Source: Streptomyces venezuelae
Lineage (GTDB): Bacteria; Actinomycetota; Actinomycetes; Streptomycetales; Streptomycetaceae
Length of the DNA: 64,000 nt
NCBI RefSeq assembly: GCF_008642355.1
Contig: NZ_CP029193.1
Location: 6,596,001-6,660,000, forward strand
Direction of reading: 5' to 3'
Position numbers and translations under genes: made by a program. The stretch's first letter is position 1. Each line of letters opens with the position of its first letter. Positions 25,525 through 34,469 of the stretch are shown piece after piece. The notes beneath the pieces are model-generated. The model did not search any database. It saw nothing but the letters and a program-made list of their open reading frames with translations, and was not told the origin of the DNA.

Positions 25525-25560
25525 CGGGGGTGGTGCCGTGTCGGCGCAGCACCACCCCCG
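25525..25560. terminator. Strong hairpin terminator
   Basis: Perfect 12-bp arms CGGGGGTGGTGC (25525-25536) and GCACCACCCCCG (25549-25560) enclose a 12-base loop. A further outer pair CCTGTGT/ACACAGG (25517-25523, 25580-25586) extends the structure. It lies after the acyl-CoA dehydrogenase stop, read leftward. The remaining part of the 259-bp gap upstream of the GAF gene shows nothing else clear. Confidence 0.75.
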
Positions 25561-25588
25561 TGCCGGCCAAGGAATTCCGACACAGGCG

Positions 25589-27223
25589 CTAGACGCCCGG
25601 AGCGGCCCGCTCCACCACCGACGCCAGATCGAGACTGTGCGGCAGCGTGCCGAACGCCGCGCCCCAGTCCCCGCCGAGCCGCGAGGCGCAGAACGCGTCG
25701 GCGACCTCCGGAGGCGCGTACCGCACAAGCAGTGAGCCCTGGAGCACCAGCGCCATCCGCTCCACGAGCCGCCGCCCGCGCCCCTCGATGCCCTCCAGGT
25801 CGGCCAGTTCGGTCAGCAGGTCCTTGATCGCGGCGTCCAGGCGGTGGTCCGCGCCGCGCGCCGTCCCGACCTCCTGGAGGAACGCGTTCAGGGCCCGCGG
25901 CTCCCGCTGCAGCGCCCGCAGCACGTCCAGCGCCTGGACGTTCCCCGACCCCTCCCAGATGGAGTTGAGCGGCGCCTCGCGCAGCAGCCGCGGCATGCCC
26001 GAATCCTCCACGTAACCGTTGCCGCCCAGGCATTCGAGCGCCTCACCCGCCAGTGGAGTGCAGCGCTTGGTCACCCAGTACTTCGCCGCGGGCACCGCGA
26101 GCCGCAGGAACGCCTGCTCCTGCTCGCCCCCGTCGTCGTAGGCCGCGGCCAGCCGCAGCGCCAGCGTCGTGGCGGCCTCCGACTCCAGCGCCAGATCGGC
26201 CAGTACGTTGCGCATGAGCGGCTTGTCGACGAGCCTGCCGCCGAACGCCTCCCGGTACGTGGCGTGGTGCACCGCCTGAGCGACGGCCTGCCGCATCAGC
26301 GCCGCCGACCCGATCACACAGTCCAGTCGGGTCGCCGCCACCATCTCGATGATGGTGCGCACCCCGCGCCCCTCGTCCCCGACCCGCCGCGCCCACGTCC
26401 CGTCGAACTCGACCTCGCTGGACGCGTTGGACCTGTTGCCCAGTTTGTCCTTGAGCCGCTGGATGGCGAAGACGTTCCGCGAGCCGTCCTCAAGGACCCG
26501 CGGCACGAGGAAGCACGTCAGGCCCTGTTCGGCCTGCGCGAGGACCAGGAACCCGTCGGACATGGGCGCGGAGCAGAACCACTTGTGCCCCGTGAGCGCG
26601 TACGTCCCCTCCTCGGCGAGGGCCTGCGCGCGCGTGGTGTTGGCCCGTACGTCGCTGCCGCCCTGCTTCTCCGTCATGCCCATCCCGAAGACGGCGCCCG
26701 CCTTCCGGGACGCCGGGCGCAGCCCCTCGTCGTACACGGTCGAGGTGAGGCGCGGCTCCCACTCGGCGGCGAGCGCCGGGTCGGCGCGGAGCGCGGGCAC
26801 CGCGGCGTGCGTCATCGAGACCGGGCAGCCGTGCCCGCCCTCGACCTGCGTCCACACCAGGAATCCGGCGGCCCGGCGCAGATGCCCGCCGGGCCGCGCC
26901 CAGGCGGCGGTCAGGCCCGCGGAGACCGCCTTGCCGAGCAGCCGGTGCCACGCCGGGTGGAACTCGACCTCGTCGATCCGGTTGCCGTACCGGTCGTGCG
27001 TGTGCAGAACCGGAGGATTCGTGTTCGCCAGATCTCCCCACTTCTGCGCCTGGGCGGATCCCGCGGCCCGGCCGAGCAACGAGAGCTCGTCGCGGGCGGA
27101 ATCGAGGAGCGCCGGATCGAGGTGCCGCTCGACCCCTTCCACGAGGGCCCGGTCGGACGTGAATACGTCATATCCCACCAGGGGCGGAGCCTGGTTGGTC
27201 ACTGTGTGGGTGCTGGCTGCCAT
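25589..27223 (-). CDS. Acyl-CoA dehydrogenase, AidB-like
   Basis: A 544-residue flavoenzyme, longer than ordinary acyl-CoA dehydrogenases and with the AidB-type N-terminal domain (TNQAPPLVGYDVFTSD). Motifs include GMGMTEKQGGSDVRANTT (FAD/substrate signature), GHKWFCSAPMSDGFLVLAQ, RTIIEMVAATRLDCVIGSA and CLGGNGYVEDSGMPRLLREA. AidB proteins bind DNA and FAD and are linked to the alkylation response; others are simple dehydrogenases. TACCGT lies five bases before the ATG and there is no Shine-Dalgarno. It is divergent from the YihY-type gene with only 17 bases between start codons. Confidence 0.9.
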   Translation of the reverse strand: MAASTHTVTNQAPPLVGYDVFTSDRALVEGVERHLDPALLDSARDELSLLGRAAGSAQAQKWGDLANTNPPVLHTHDRYGNRIDEVEFHPAWHRLLGKAVSAGLTAAWARPGGHLRRAAGFLVWTQVEGGHGCPVSMTHAAVPALRADPALAAEWEPRLTSTVYDEGLRPASRKAGAVFGMGMTEKQGGSDVRANTTRAQALAEEGTYALTGHKWFCSAPMSDGFLVLAQAEQGLTCFLVPRVLEDGSRNVFAIQRLKDKLGNRSNASSEVEFDGTWARRVGDEGRGVRTIIEMVAATRLDCVIGSAALMRQAVAQAVHHATYREAFGGRLVDKPLMRNVLADLALESEAATTLALRLAAAYDDGGEQEQAFLRLAVPAAKYWVTKRCTPLAGEALECLGGNGYVEDSGMPRLLREAPLNSIWEGSGNVQALDVLRALQREPRALNAFLQEVGTARGADHRLDAAIKDLLTELADLEGIEGRGRRLVERMALVLQGSLLVRYAPPEVADAFCASRLGGDWGAAFGTLPHSLDLASVVERAAPGV

Positions 27224-27240
27224 GCCGCTACGGTAAGGAG
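27224..27240. promoter_or_regulatory. 17-bp divergent gap with overlapping -10 elements
   Basis: The gap contains CTACGGTAAGGAG. Rightward, TACGGT (27229-27234) lies six bases before GTG 27241. Leftward, its complement TACCGT lies five bases before ATG 27223. The same six base pairs could serve as -10 for two leaderless messages. -35 elements would fall inside the opposite coding sequences and are weak. Confidence 0.45.
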
Positions 27241-28419
27241 GTGCACCAGGCAAAAGAAACACCCGGGCGGCCGTCGGGCCGCTGGAACCGGGCCCGCGCT
27301 CTCTACCGGAACGTCTCCATGCGCAGGACCGCCTGGCTGCTGCTCAAGGACACCGTCAACTCGTGCATCGAGTACCGCATCCTGGGGCTCGCGGCCGAGG
27401 CGGCCTTCTTCACGCTGCTCTCCGTCCCGCCGCTGCTGCTGAGCCTCATCGGCCTGCTCGCGTACGTCGACCGGTGGACGGGCGCGGACACCATCGCCAG
27501 CGTGCAGAACAACATCCTGGAGGCGTCCCGCACGGTCCTCTCCGACCGGGGCGTCCACCAGATCGCGGAACCGATACTGGACGACGTGATGCGGGTCAGC
27601 CGGCCCGACGTCATCTCCATCGGCTTCCTGTTCGCCCTGTGGTCCGGCTCGCGCGCCGTGAACGTCTTCATCGACACCATCACCGTGATGTACGGCCTCG
27701 ACGGCGTCCGCGGCATCGTCAAGACCCGGATCCTCGCCTTCGGCCTGTTCATCGTGGCGCTGCTCATCGGGTCGGTGGCGCTGCCGCTGATGGTGGCGGG
27801 CCCGGACGCGGTGGTGAACCTGTTGCCGGGCTCGACGACGGTCGTCCAGATCTTGTACTGGCCGGTCGTCGTCATCCTCTCCGTCGTCTTCCTCACGACG
27901 CTGTATCACGTGTCAGTGCCGGTGCGTTCGCCGTGGGTGGAGGACATGCCGGGCGCGCTGATCGCCCTCGCCATGTGGGTGCTCGGCAGCTTCCTGCTCC
28001 GCATCTACCTCACCAGCACGGTGGAGGGCCCCACCATCTACGGCTCGCTCGCGGCGCCCGTCGCCGTGCTGCTGTGGATCGGCGTCTCCGCGTTCGCGGT
28101 CCTGGTCGGCGCCGCGGTCAACGCGGCCATCGACCGGGTCTGGCCGTCCGTCGCCACGGCCGCGGCGCGCGCCGCGAACGACCGCATAAGGGAGGCGCAG
28201 GCCGCGGAGGTGGTGGCCCGCGCGGCCGCGGCGCGGGAGGCGATGGCGGACCTCGACGACCCCGACGACCCCGAGATGCCGTCCGAGTTCCCCGAGCGCT
28301 GGTCGCGGTTCCTGCCGCCGGACGACGTGTCGTCGCGGCTGCGGACGCCGGCGAAACAGCCGAAGCACGCGAAGCGGAACGGGACGGGTCCCGGGGACAA
28401 CGGCCCCTCCGGCGATTGA
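27241..28419 (+). CDS. YihY/BrkB family integral membrane protein
   Basis: A 392-residue inner membrane protein with the YihY/virulence factor BrkB profile: LAAEAAFFTLLSVPPLLLSLIG for TM1, LFALWSGSRAVNVFIDTI, LPLMVAGPDAVVNLLPG and VLGSFLLRIYLTSTVEGPTIYGSLAAP. Six TM segments are expected. The family's role is unsettled. The cytoplasmic C-terminus (about 290-392) is charged and disordered-looking, and its last codons come from an intergenic repeat. GTG 27241 directly abuts GGAG, too close for a Shine-Dalgarno, so the message may be leaderless. Confidence 0.88.
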   Translation: MHQAKETPGRPSGRWNRARALYRNVSMRRTAWLLLKDTVNSCIEYRILGLAAEAAFFTLLSVPPLLLSLIGLLAYVDRWTGADTIASVQNNILEASRTVLSDRGVHQIAEPILDDVMRVSRPDVISIGFLFALWSGSRAVNVFIDTITVMYGLDGVRGIVKTRILAFGLFIVALLIGSVALPLMVAGPDAVVNLLPGSTTVVQILYWPVVVILSVVFLTTLYHVSVPVRSPWVEDMPGALIALAMWVLGSFLLRIYLTSTVEGPTIYGSLAAPVAVLLWIGVSAFAVLVGAAVNAAIDRVWPSVATAAARAANDRIREAQAAEVVARAAAAREAMADLDDPDDPEMPSEFPERWSRFLPPDDVSSRLRTPAKQPKHAKRNGTGPGDNGPSGD

Positions 28420-28447
28420 GGAGCGGGGCCCGGGGCAGCGCCCCGGG
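28402..28447. repeat. Streptomyces-type intergenic repeat with hairpin, running over a gene end
   Basis: The block from GGCCCCTCCGGCGATTGAGG through a perfect hairpin CCCGGGGC-AGC-GCCCCGGG (28429-28447) resembles a widespread Streptomyces intergenic repeat with core CCGGCGATTGAGGA. It supplies the last codons and TGA of the YihY-type gene. The hairpin probably acts as terminator. Confidence 0.6.
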
Positions 28448-28471
28448 ACTCCCGCCCCGGAGGGCGTGAGG

Positions 28472-29350
28472 TCAGCACTTCCAGGTGCCGGCCGCCGCCT
28501 GCTCCCCGGCGAAGTCGGCGAAATCCCTCGGGTCGCGGCCCAGCACCTCCCGCACCCCGTCGGAGCACCTCGCGTTGCGGCCGTCGAGGTTCGTCTCGAA
28601 CAGCTCGATCAGGAACTCCACCTCCTCGGCGGGCACCCCGAACCCGGCGAGCGCCGCGCCGTACTCGCGGGCGGAGACCGGCACGTACGTCATCTCGCGC
28701 CCCGCCGCCGCCGCGACCTCCGCCACCGCCTGCCGGAACGAAAGCAGCCGGGGACCCGTGAGGTCGAGGGTGCGGCCCGTGAACCGGTCGCCGCCGGTCA
28801 GCGCGGCCACGACCACGTCACCGATGTCGCGGGCGTCGATGAACGGTTCGAGCACCTCACCTGCGGGGAACACCAGCTCCCCGCCCCGCATCGCGTCGAG
28901 GAGCGGCCCCTCACTGAGGTTCTGCGCGAACCAACTGGCCCGTACGACGGTCCACTCGGCCCCCGAGTCCCGTACCGCCCGCTCGGTCGCGTGCGCCTGG
29001 TCCTCGCCCCGCGCCGACAGCAGCGTCAGCCGCCGTACGCCCGCCGCCACCGCCTCGCGGGCGAACGCGCCGACCGTCCCGGCCGCGCCGGGCGCGCCCA
29101 CGTCCGGCAGGTACGCGAGGTGCGCGGCGTCCGCGCCCCGCAGGGCGCCCGCCCACGTCGACGGGTCCGTCCAGTCGAACCGCACGGTGCCGCTCCGCGA
29201 GGCGGCCCGCACGGTGAGCCCGGCCGCCTCGGCGGACTCCACGACCCGGCGCCCCACGCGCCCGGTGGCCCCGGTGACCAGCACGGTCATGCCCGTGTCC
29301 GTCGTCCTCGTCGTGTGCTCTGCGGTCGTGTTCTCAGTGTTCGTCGTCAT
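28472..29350 (-). CDS. NmrA-type NAD(P)-binding oxidoreductase / SDR-like
   Basis: A 292-residue atypical short-chain dehydrogenase-like protein. After a Thr-rich N-terminus of about 20 residues the Rossmann motif VTGATGRVGRRVVE appears. Further family landmarks are LLSARGEDQ, VRASWFAQNLSEG and FIDARDIGDVVVAAL. The catalytic YxxxK pair is not obvious, as in NmrA-like and quinone oxidoreductase relatives that act as redox sensors or simple reductases. It is divergent from an AraC regulator across 96 bases, so that regulator is a likely controller. Confidence 0.85.
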   Translation of the reverse strand: MTTNTENTTAEHTTRTTDTGMTVLVTGATGRVGRRVVESAEAAGLTVRAASRSGTVRFDWTDPSTWAGALRGADAAHLAYLPDVGAPGAAGTVGAFAREAVAAGVRRLTLLSARGEDQAHATERAVRDSGAEWTVVRASWFAQNLSEGPLLDAMRGGELVFPAGEVLEPFIDARDIGDVVVAALTGGDRFTGRTLDLTGPRLLSFRQAVAEVAAAAGREMTYVPVSAREYGAALAGFGVPAEEVEFLIELFETNLDGRNARCSDGVREVLGRDPRDFADFAGEQAAAGTWKC

Positions 29351-29446
29351 GGCCCTCAGTCAACTGCCGGGCCCGCCGGGGAACCATCGCCGAGGAGCTC
29401 ACGGCCATACGCGTACGTCCACGCGTCCGCCCTCTACGCTTCCGGC

Positions 29447-30388
29447 ATGGACGTACTCGCCGGACTGCTCGAAGGGCCGCGCGCCCGAGGCGCCTTCATG
29501 ATGCGCGCGCTCTTCGACCCGCCGTGGTCCGTCCGCATCGCGGACGAGGCGCCGCTGTCCGTCATGGTCATGGTGCGCGGCGACGCGTGGATCACCCCGG
29601 CGGACGGCTCGCCCGCGCAGCGCATCCGCCCCGGTGCCCTCGCGATCGCCCGCGGCCCCGACCACTACACGTGCGCCGGGGAACCCGACACCGCACCCTT
29701 CGCCGAGATCCAACCGGGACAGCGCTGCGCACCCCTCGACGGCGCCCCCGTGGCCCGGTACCGCGACCTCGGCCCGCGCGCCTGGGGCGAGCGGCGCGAC
29801 GCCTCCGTGGAGATGCTGATCGGCACGTACCAGATGCGGGGCGAGATCACCGGCCGGCTCCTCGACGCGCTGCCGCCGCTGCTCGTCCTGCCCGGCGAGG
29901 TGTGGCAGTGTCCGCTGACCCCGGTCGTCGCCGACGAGATCGGCAAGGACGAGCCGGGCCAGGCCGTCGTCCTGGACCGGCTCCTCGACCTGCTCCTGAT
30001 CGCCGCTCTGCGCGCCTGGTTCTCCCGTCCGGAGGCGGCGGCGCCGGCCTGGTACCGGGCGATGGGTGACCCGGTCGTCGGCAGCGCCCTGCGCCTGCTC
30101 CAGGACGACCCGGCCCACCCCTGGACGATCGCGGCCCTCGCACAGAAGACGGGCGTCTCACGGGCCGCGCTGGCCCGACGCTTCGCGGAGCTCGTGGGGG
30201 AGCCCCCGATGACGTACCTGACGAACTGGCGCCTCGCGCTCGCCGCGGACCTGCTGCGCGACACCGACCTGACGATCGGCTCGATAGCCCGCCGCATCGG
30301 TTACGGCAGCGCGTTCGCCCTGTCCGGGGCGTTCAAGCGGGTGTACGGGGTGAGTCCGCAGGAGCACCGGGTCGGTGCCGCCGCGTAA
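29447..30388 (+). CDS. AraC family regulator with N-terminal cupin domain
   Basis: A 313-residue regulator. The first 190 residues are an AraC-type cupin ligand domain ([28 protein letters not shown]). The C-terminal double helix-turn-helix includes [21 protein letters not shown] and [22 protein letters not shown], both HTH units complete. TACGCT (29435-29440) lies exactly six bases before ATG 29447 and no Shine-Dalgarno is present, so the message is probably leaderless. It is divergent from the NmrA-type gene. Confidence 0.9.
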   Translation: MDVLAGLLEGPRARGAFMMRALFDPPWSVRIADEAPLSVMVMVRGDAWITPADGSPAQRIRPGALAIARGPDHYTCAGEPDTAPFAEIQPGQRCAPLDGAPVARYRDLGPRAWGERRDASVEMLIGTYQMRGEITGRLLDALPPLLVLPGEVWQCPLTPVVADEIGKDEPGQAVVLDRLLDLLLIAALRAWFSRPEAAAPAWYRAMGDPVVGSALRLLQDDPAHPWTIAALAQKTGVSRAALARRFAELVGEPPMTYLTNWRLALAADLLRDTDLTIGSIARRIGYGSAFALSGAFKRVYGVSPQEHRVGAAA

Positions 30389-30398
30389 TCTCGGACAC

Positions 30399-31529
30399 GT
30401 GGCCACGAAACGCGTCGAACCCCGCGACTACCGGGAGCGGCCGTCCCGGCTGACCGGCGCGGTCGTCTGGACCCGTGTGGCCACGGGCGCCCCCGGCGAC
30501 ACCCGGCCCGTGCTGCCCGACGGCTGCATGGACCTGCTGTGGACCGAGGGCCAGCTGTTCGTCGCGGGGCCGGACACCCGCGCGTACGTCCCGCAGGACA
30601 TGGAACCCGGCACGCGGTTCGTCGGCATTCGGTTCCGTCCCGGCACCGCGCCCGCCTTCCTCGGCGTACCCGCCCACGAACTGCGCGACCGGCGGGCCGA
30701 GTTGGCGGATCTGTGGAGCGCCGCCGAGGCGCGTCGGCTGACGGAGCGGGTGGACGACGCCGACGATCCGATGGCCGTCCTGGAGGCCGTCGCCGCGGAG
30801 CGCGTCGCCCGCGCCGAGCCGCCCGACCCGCTGCTCGCCCACGTCGTCGCCTCCCTGGACGCGGGCCACTCGGTGACGCGCACCGCGGCGGACGCGGGCA
30901 TCAACGCCCGTCGGCTGCACCGCCGTTCGCTGCACGCCTTCGGCTACGGGCCCAAGACGCTGGCCCGGGTGCTTCGCCTGCAGCGGGCGCTCGCGCTGGC
31001 CCGCGACGGCATGTCGTTCGCGGACACGGCGGCCGTCGCGGGCTTCGCCGACCAGGCGCATCTGGCCCGCGACGTGCGGGAGTTGACGGGGGTGTCGCTG
31101 AGCGCCCTACTCGGCGGCGGAACCCAGCGGCGCGAACAGGTCGACGCCGTTGCCGTCCGGATCGAGCACGACGGCGTACCGCTGACCCCAGGGCGCGTCG
31201 AACGGCTTGAGTTCGCTCGCGTACCCGGCGCCCGTGACGTCCCCGTACACCGCGTCGACACCGGCCGGCGTCCCGCAGTGGAAGGCGAGCCCGATCCGGC
31301 CCGCGCCCGCGGGCGGCTGCCAGTCCCGGTGGAACGACCGCACGGTCGCCTCCGTGTCGAAGGCGATCCGCAGCCCGCCAGGAAGGGCCGCCTCCACGTG
31401 CGGCAGGCTCTCGGCGCCCTCGGGGAACTCCAGGCCGAGACGGCGGTAGAACGCGAGCGACGCGGCCAGGTCGGAGACGACGAGGCCGATCAGGTCGAAA
31501 CGGGGCGTGGGGGACTTCGTAGTGGCTGA
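30399..31529 (+). CDS. AraC family regulator (DUF6597-type) with abnormal C-terminal extension
   Basis: Residues 1-240 form a normal regulator: an N-terminal domain with [22 protein letters not shown], then AraC HTH units ([40 protein letters not shown]). Relatives usually end soon after this. Here the frame stays open for about 135 more residues, Arg-rich and low in complexity, which are the antisense of the convergent VOC gene. The true protein may have lost its stop by mutation or frameshift. GTG 30399 follows TAATCT by seven bases with no Shine-Dalgarno (leaderless); that hexamer includes the stop of the previous gene. Confidence 0.75.
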   Translation: MATKRVEPRDYRERPSRLTGAVVWTRVATGAPGDTRPVLPDGCMDLLWTEGQLFVAGPDTRAYVPQDMEPGTRFVGIRFRPGTAPAFLGVPAHELRDRRAELADLWSAAEARRLTERVDDADDPMAVLEAVAAERVARAEPPDPLLAHVVASLDAGHSVTRTAADAGINARRLHRRSLHAFGYGPKTLARVLRLQRALALARDGMSFADTAAVAGFADQAHLARDVRELTGVSLSALLGGGTQRREQVDAVAVRIEHDGVPLTPGRVERLEFARVPGARDVPVHRVDTGRRPAVEGEPDPARARGRLPVPVERPHGRLRVEGDPQPARKGRLHVRQALGALGELQAETAVERERRGQVGDDEADQVETGRGGLRSG

Positions 31530-31547
31530 CTTCGGTGTGCTGTCCAT
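31107..31547 (-). CDS. VOC family protein (glyoxalase/bleomycin resistance fold)
   Basis: A 146-residue protein with paired beta-alpha-beta-beta-beta modules: [25 protein letters not shown] and [22 protein letters not shown]. The fold is used by glyoxalases, dioxygenases and antibiotic-binding proteins; the substrate is unknown. TACGCT lies exactly six bases before ATG 31547 with no Shine-Dalgarno (leaderless). The gene is overlapped on the other strand by the open C-terminal extension of the AraC regulator; composition and family match make the VOC frame the real one. Confidence 0.9.
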   Translation of the reverse strand: MDSTPKSATTKSPTPRFDLIGLVVSDLAASLAFYRRLGLEFPEGAESLPHVEAALPGGLRIAFDTEATVRSFHRDWQPPAGAGRIGLAFHCGTPAGVDAVYGDVTGAGYASELKPFDAPWGQRYAVVLDPDGNGVDLFAPLGSAAE

Positions 31548-31757
31548 GCCCGCAGCGTAGGCAGGGGGCCGCTCACCGGTCTTGAAGGAAACGGACACGG
31601 TGCCCGCACCGCTGAGCCGCGCGGGTGGTGGTCTACGGCACTCTGCCGACGGACGTCTACCCTCCGCTCCGGCTCGACCAGGGAGAACGCGAACAGGTGG
31701 CCGACGAGCCGCCGTCGTGACTGTCACCGGCCCCGATTCCCCGCTACGTTGGAGGAC

Positions 31758-32168
31758 ATGGACTATCCCGGTGACAACCGGCTCGCGGCGGCTGTCGTGG
31801 TGTTCCGCCGTCGTGTGCTGCTCGTGCGACGCAGCGAGACCGAGCGGTTCCTGCCCGGCGTGTGGGGCGTCCCGTGCGGGAAGCTGGAGCCCGGCGAGAG
31901 TCCGCGGGACGGCGTCCTGAGAGAGCTCAAGGAGGAGACGGGACTGCTCGGCCGGGTCCTCCGCAAGGTCGGCGAGTCCTCCTTCGTCAGTACGTACCGC
32001 GGGCACGAGGTCAAGAACTGGCAGGACAACTTCCTCGTACGGCCCCTCACCTTCGACGTGACCCTGCCCCTGCCCGACCAGGACCACCGCTGGCTCGCCC
32101 CCGCCGACCTCGGCACCGTCCGGATCGACGACTACAACCGGGAGATCGTCCGCCAGGCCTTCGGCTGA
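31758..32168 (+). CDS. NUDIX hydrolase
   Basis: A 136-residue hydrolase of nucleoside diphosphates linked to another moiety. The Nudix box is complete: GKLEPGESPRDGVLRELKEETGLL (G-x5-E-x7-REL-x-EE-x-G-L) near residues 40-63. ATG 31758 is chosen; TACGTT lies seven bases upstream and GGAGG is only two bases away, too close to act as a Shine-Dalgarno, so a leaderless start is likely. The 210-bp gap to the divergent VOC gene shows no other element. Confidence 0.9.
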   Translation: MDYPGDNRLAAAVVVFRRRVLLVRRSETERFLPGVWGVPCGKLEPGESPRDGVLRELKEETGLLGRVLRKVGESSFVSTYRGHEVKNWQDNFLVRPLTFDVTLPLPDQDHRWLAPADLGTVRIDDYNREIVRQAFG

Positions 32169-32178
32169 GCCGCCCCGG

Positions 32179-32958
32179 TCAGGTCGTCGGGTCCTCCGCG
32201 AGCAGGTCGGCCAGCGCCGACAACTCCGCCAGGTAGTCGTTCACCTCGAGTGGCTTCTTCGCCACCGCACGCCCGGCCGTGTCGTCGGCCACGGGTACGG
32301 CCGTCGCCGGCACCGCTCCCGTCCCCGCTCCCGCGAACACGTCCGTGTACCGCCGCCGCCCCGACCCCGTCTCCAGGAACAGCGTGACCGTCGGCCCCGC
32401 GGAGTCGCACCACGCGCGGTGCAGCACATGCGGCGGCAGCGCGTAACCGCTCCCCGCCGTGTACCGGGCGCTCTGCACGAGCCGCAGCCGCGCGCCGCCC
32501 GCGGGCTCCAGGAGCCAGTCGCCCTCCTCACCCGTCAAGGACTCCCGGTACCAGGCCGCGGCGACGCCCTGCCCGGCGCAGGGGGCCGCGCGCTCGTACA
32601 GCTCCATGCCCAGCGCGCCCCGCACCACGTACGAGGCGAGCGGCGAGCGGTGGTTGTGGATGTCCTCGCGGGTGCCGCGGCCCGGATGCCACACGTGCGC
32701 GCGCAGCATGTGCCGCGGTCCGCCGTCGATGAGGAGCAGCTTGTCGAAGCCGAGAACGTGACGGTACGACAGGAGCGCGCATCCCGAGGGGTCGCCCGCG
32801 CCGGCCGCCAGTTCACGGACCAGCGGCAACAGTCGTTCAGTGGAGCCCAGTTCGGCGACGGCGGAGCGAGCCTCCCGCACCAGCTCGTCGTCCCCCTCCG
32901 GCCCGTCCAGCGACTCCTCCAGCAGCTTCGTGGCGTCCTGGACGTGCCGACCACCCAA
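32179..32958 (-). CDS. Cupin-like protein of unknown function
   Basis: A 259-residue cytosolic protein, start TTG 32958 supported by GGGGGAG seven bases upstream. Residues about 85-200 look like a cupin barrel: MLRAHVWHPGRGTREDIHNH (metal-type histidines), then SYVVRGALGMELYE, and late ALPPHVLHRAW. The order of His residues recalls cysteine dioxygenase-like cupins, but the match is too weak to name a reaction. The N-terminus is helical. It lies 42 bases downstream of the broken toroid gene on the same strand and may be co-transcribed. Confidence 0.72.
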   Translation of the reverse strand: MGGRHVQDATKLLEESLDGPEGDDELVREARSAVAELGSTERLLPLVRELAAGAGDPSGCALLSYRHVLGFDKLLLIDGGPRHMLRAHVWHPGRGTREDIHNHRSPLASYVVRGALGMELYERAAPCAGQGVAAAWYRESLTGEEGDWLLEPAGGARLRLVQSARYTAGSGYALPPHVLHRAWCDSAGPTVTLFLETGSGRRRYTDVFAGAGTGAVPATAVPVADDTAGRAVAKKPLEVNDYLAELSALADLLAEDPTT

Positions 32959-33000
32959 CGCACTCTCCCCCTCGTCGCACTCTCCCCGCGTCCGCGCGCC

Positions 33001-34420
33001 TCAGCCACCCGGCTGATACATCCATACGGCATGTGCCCGCAGCACCGAAAGGCCTTGGTAGGTCATCCACAGCGGGTAGGCGAGATCGGCCCCGTCCCAC
33101 GTCCAGATCCCGTTGTCCTGCTGCCGCCACACGCACGCCGCCGCCCCCGCGAGCATCTCCTGCCGGACCGCTTCCGTGCCCTCGTCGACGGCGACCGCGT
33201 GCGCGCCCGGCGTGAGCAGTGCCCGCATCACCCAGGCCGCCGAGAAGTGCCGCACGGCGAGCACCTCGGAGCGCGACGCGTCGTCGGGGTGCGGCCGGCG
33301 CACCGTCTCGTGCCCGCTCTCCAGGTCGTCGCAGCCGTCGTGCGCGGCGCCGGGGCAGGAGAGCAGCCAGCGGATGCCCTCCTCGCGCGTGGCGCGGGCG
33401 TTCGTGTCCTCGCCGAGCACCCGGGCCGCCCGGTCGAGCGCGACGACGGCCTGCGCCGTGTGCACGGCCGACGGCGCCACCGTCCTGCCGCGCGGCGGGG
33501 TGAGCCGGGAACCCCAGCAGCGCCGGTGGTCGCGCGCCGGATCGGTCACGGCCCCGTCGACGAGCGCGTCCCGCAGGACCGGCAGGGCGGGCGAGCCCGG
33601 TGCCGCGCGCAGCAGCCCGCGCAGCACCGTCGTCACGACGTGGGTCAACTCCGCCCCCGCGGGTTCGAGTTCGCGGGTGAAGCGCTCCGTGCAGTGTTCC
33701 GCCTCCGCGGCGAGAAGCCGGCCGTCCGCGCCCGCCCGCGCCAGCGCGCCGAGCACCAGCGCCGTCACCTCGGGCCGCCCCACCGCGCCCTGTGACCGCG
33801 CCGACCAGCCGCCCTCGGGCAACCGCAGCCGCCACAGCGTCTCCACGAGGTCGGAGGCGCGCAACCGCCCGTCGGGCACTCCGAGTTCGAGGACGATGTG
33901 CAGTCCGTACGCGGTGCCGGTCGCCGTCGGCCGTACCGGCTCCGGCTGTTCGTCGAGCGCGTGCGACCAGCCCGTGAGGCGGCCGACCAGCGGATCGTCG
34001 AAGACCGTGAGACGGTCGACGAGCGTGGCGTACGTGGCGGCGGAGAGCCCCGGCAGCGGCCCGGAAGCCCCTGGTTCGACCGGGCCACCGGACGCCGTTC
34101 CGGGCCGCGGGCACCCCGTCCAGGGGGTCGGCGGCCCCGTCGTCCGCCGACCCCCTGGCGCGCAGCAGCGCCGCGGCGAGCCACGCGGAGATCCCCGTCC
34201 CGAGGCCGCTGACCACGGCGAGCGAGTAGCGGGCCGTGTCCCCGAACAGCGCGTCGGGGAGCAGCCCCACCAGGGCCTGGAACACCGCGTAGCCCACGGC
34301 GAGGGGCCCGAATCTGCTCAGCCACGTCACGACCCGCCCCGACGGCGGGTCGGAGGGCGGCTCCGGTGGCACGGGGTGCCCGGCGGGGTCTGTGCTTGTG
34401 CGCATGCGTGCTGTAGGCAT
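33001..34420 (-). pseudogene. Membrane-anchored alpha/alpha-toroid protein, split by a frameshift
   Basis: From ATG 34420 (GGTGGAG just upstream) one frame encodes an N-terminal region with two TM segments (LAVGYAVFQALVGLLP, GLGTGISAWLAAALLRA). Near 34080-34130 that frame turns into Arg-rich nonsense. A different frame becomes protein-like from about 34080 (LSAATYATLVDRLTVFDDPL) and runs to TGA 33001. It contains QW-like toroid repeats (GGWSARSQGAVGRPEVTALV, NGIWTWDGADLAYPLWMTY) as in prenyltransferase/squalene-cyclase folds. No start codon opens the second frame before GTG 33879, well inside the homologous-looking part. One extra base (or two missing) near the G/C-runs at 34123-34127 or 34151-34155 explains this. 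Confidence 0.65.
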
Positions 34421-34469
34421 GAACTCCACCTACCCATATGACATGTGAGAGCGAAAGGGAGTGGGCACC

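Noticed and set aside
32837..34090. Continuation of the TM-anchor frame through the toroid region
   Set aside because: After about 34090 it is Arg/Gly-rich nonsense, while the other frame shows toroid repeats. Treated as a frameshift instead.
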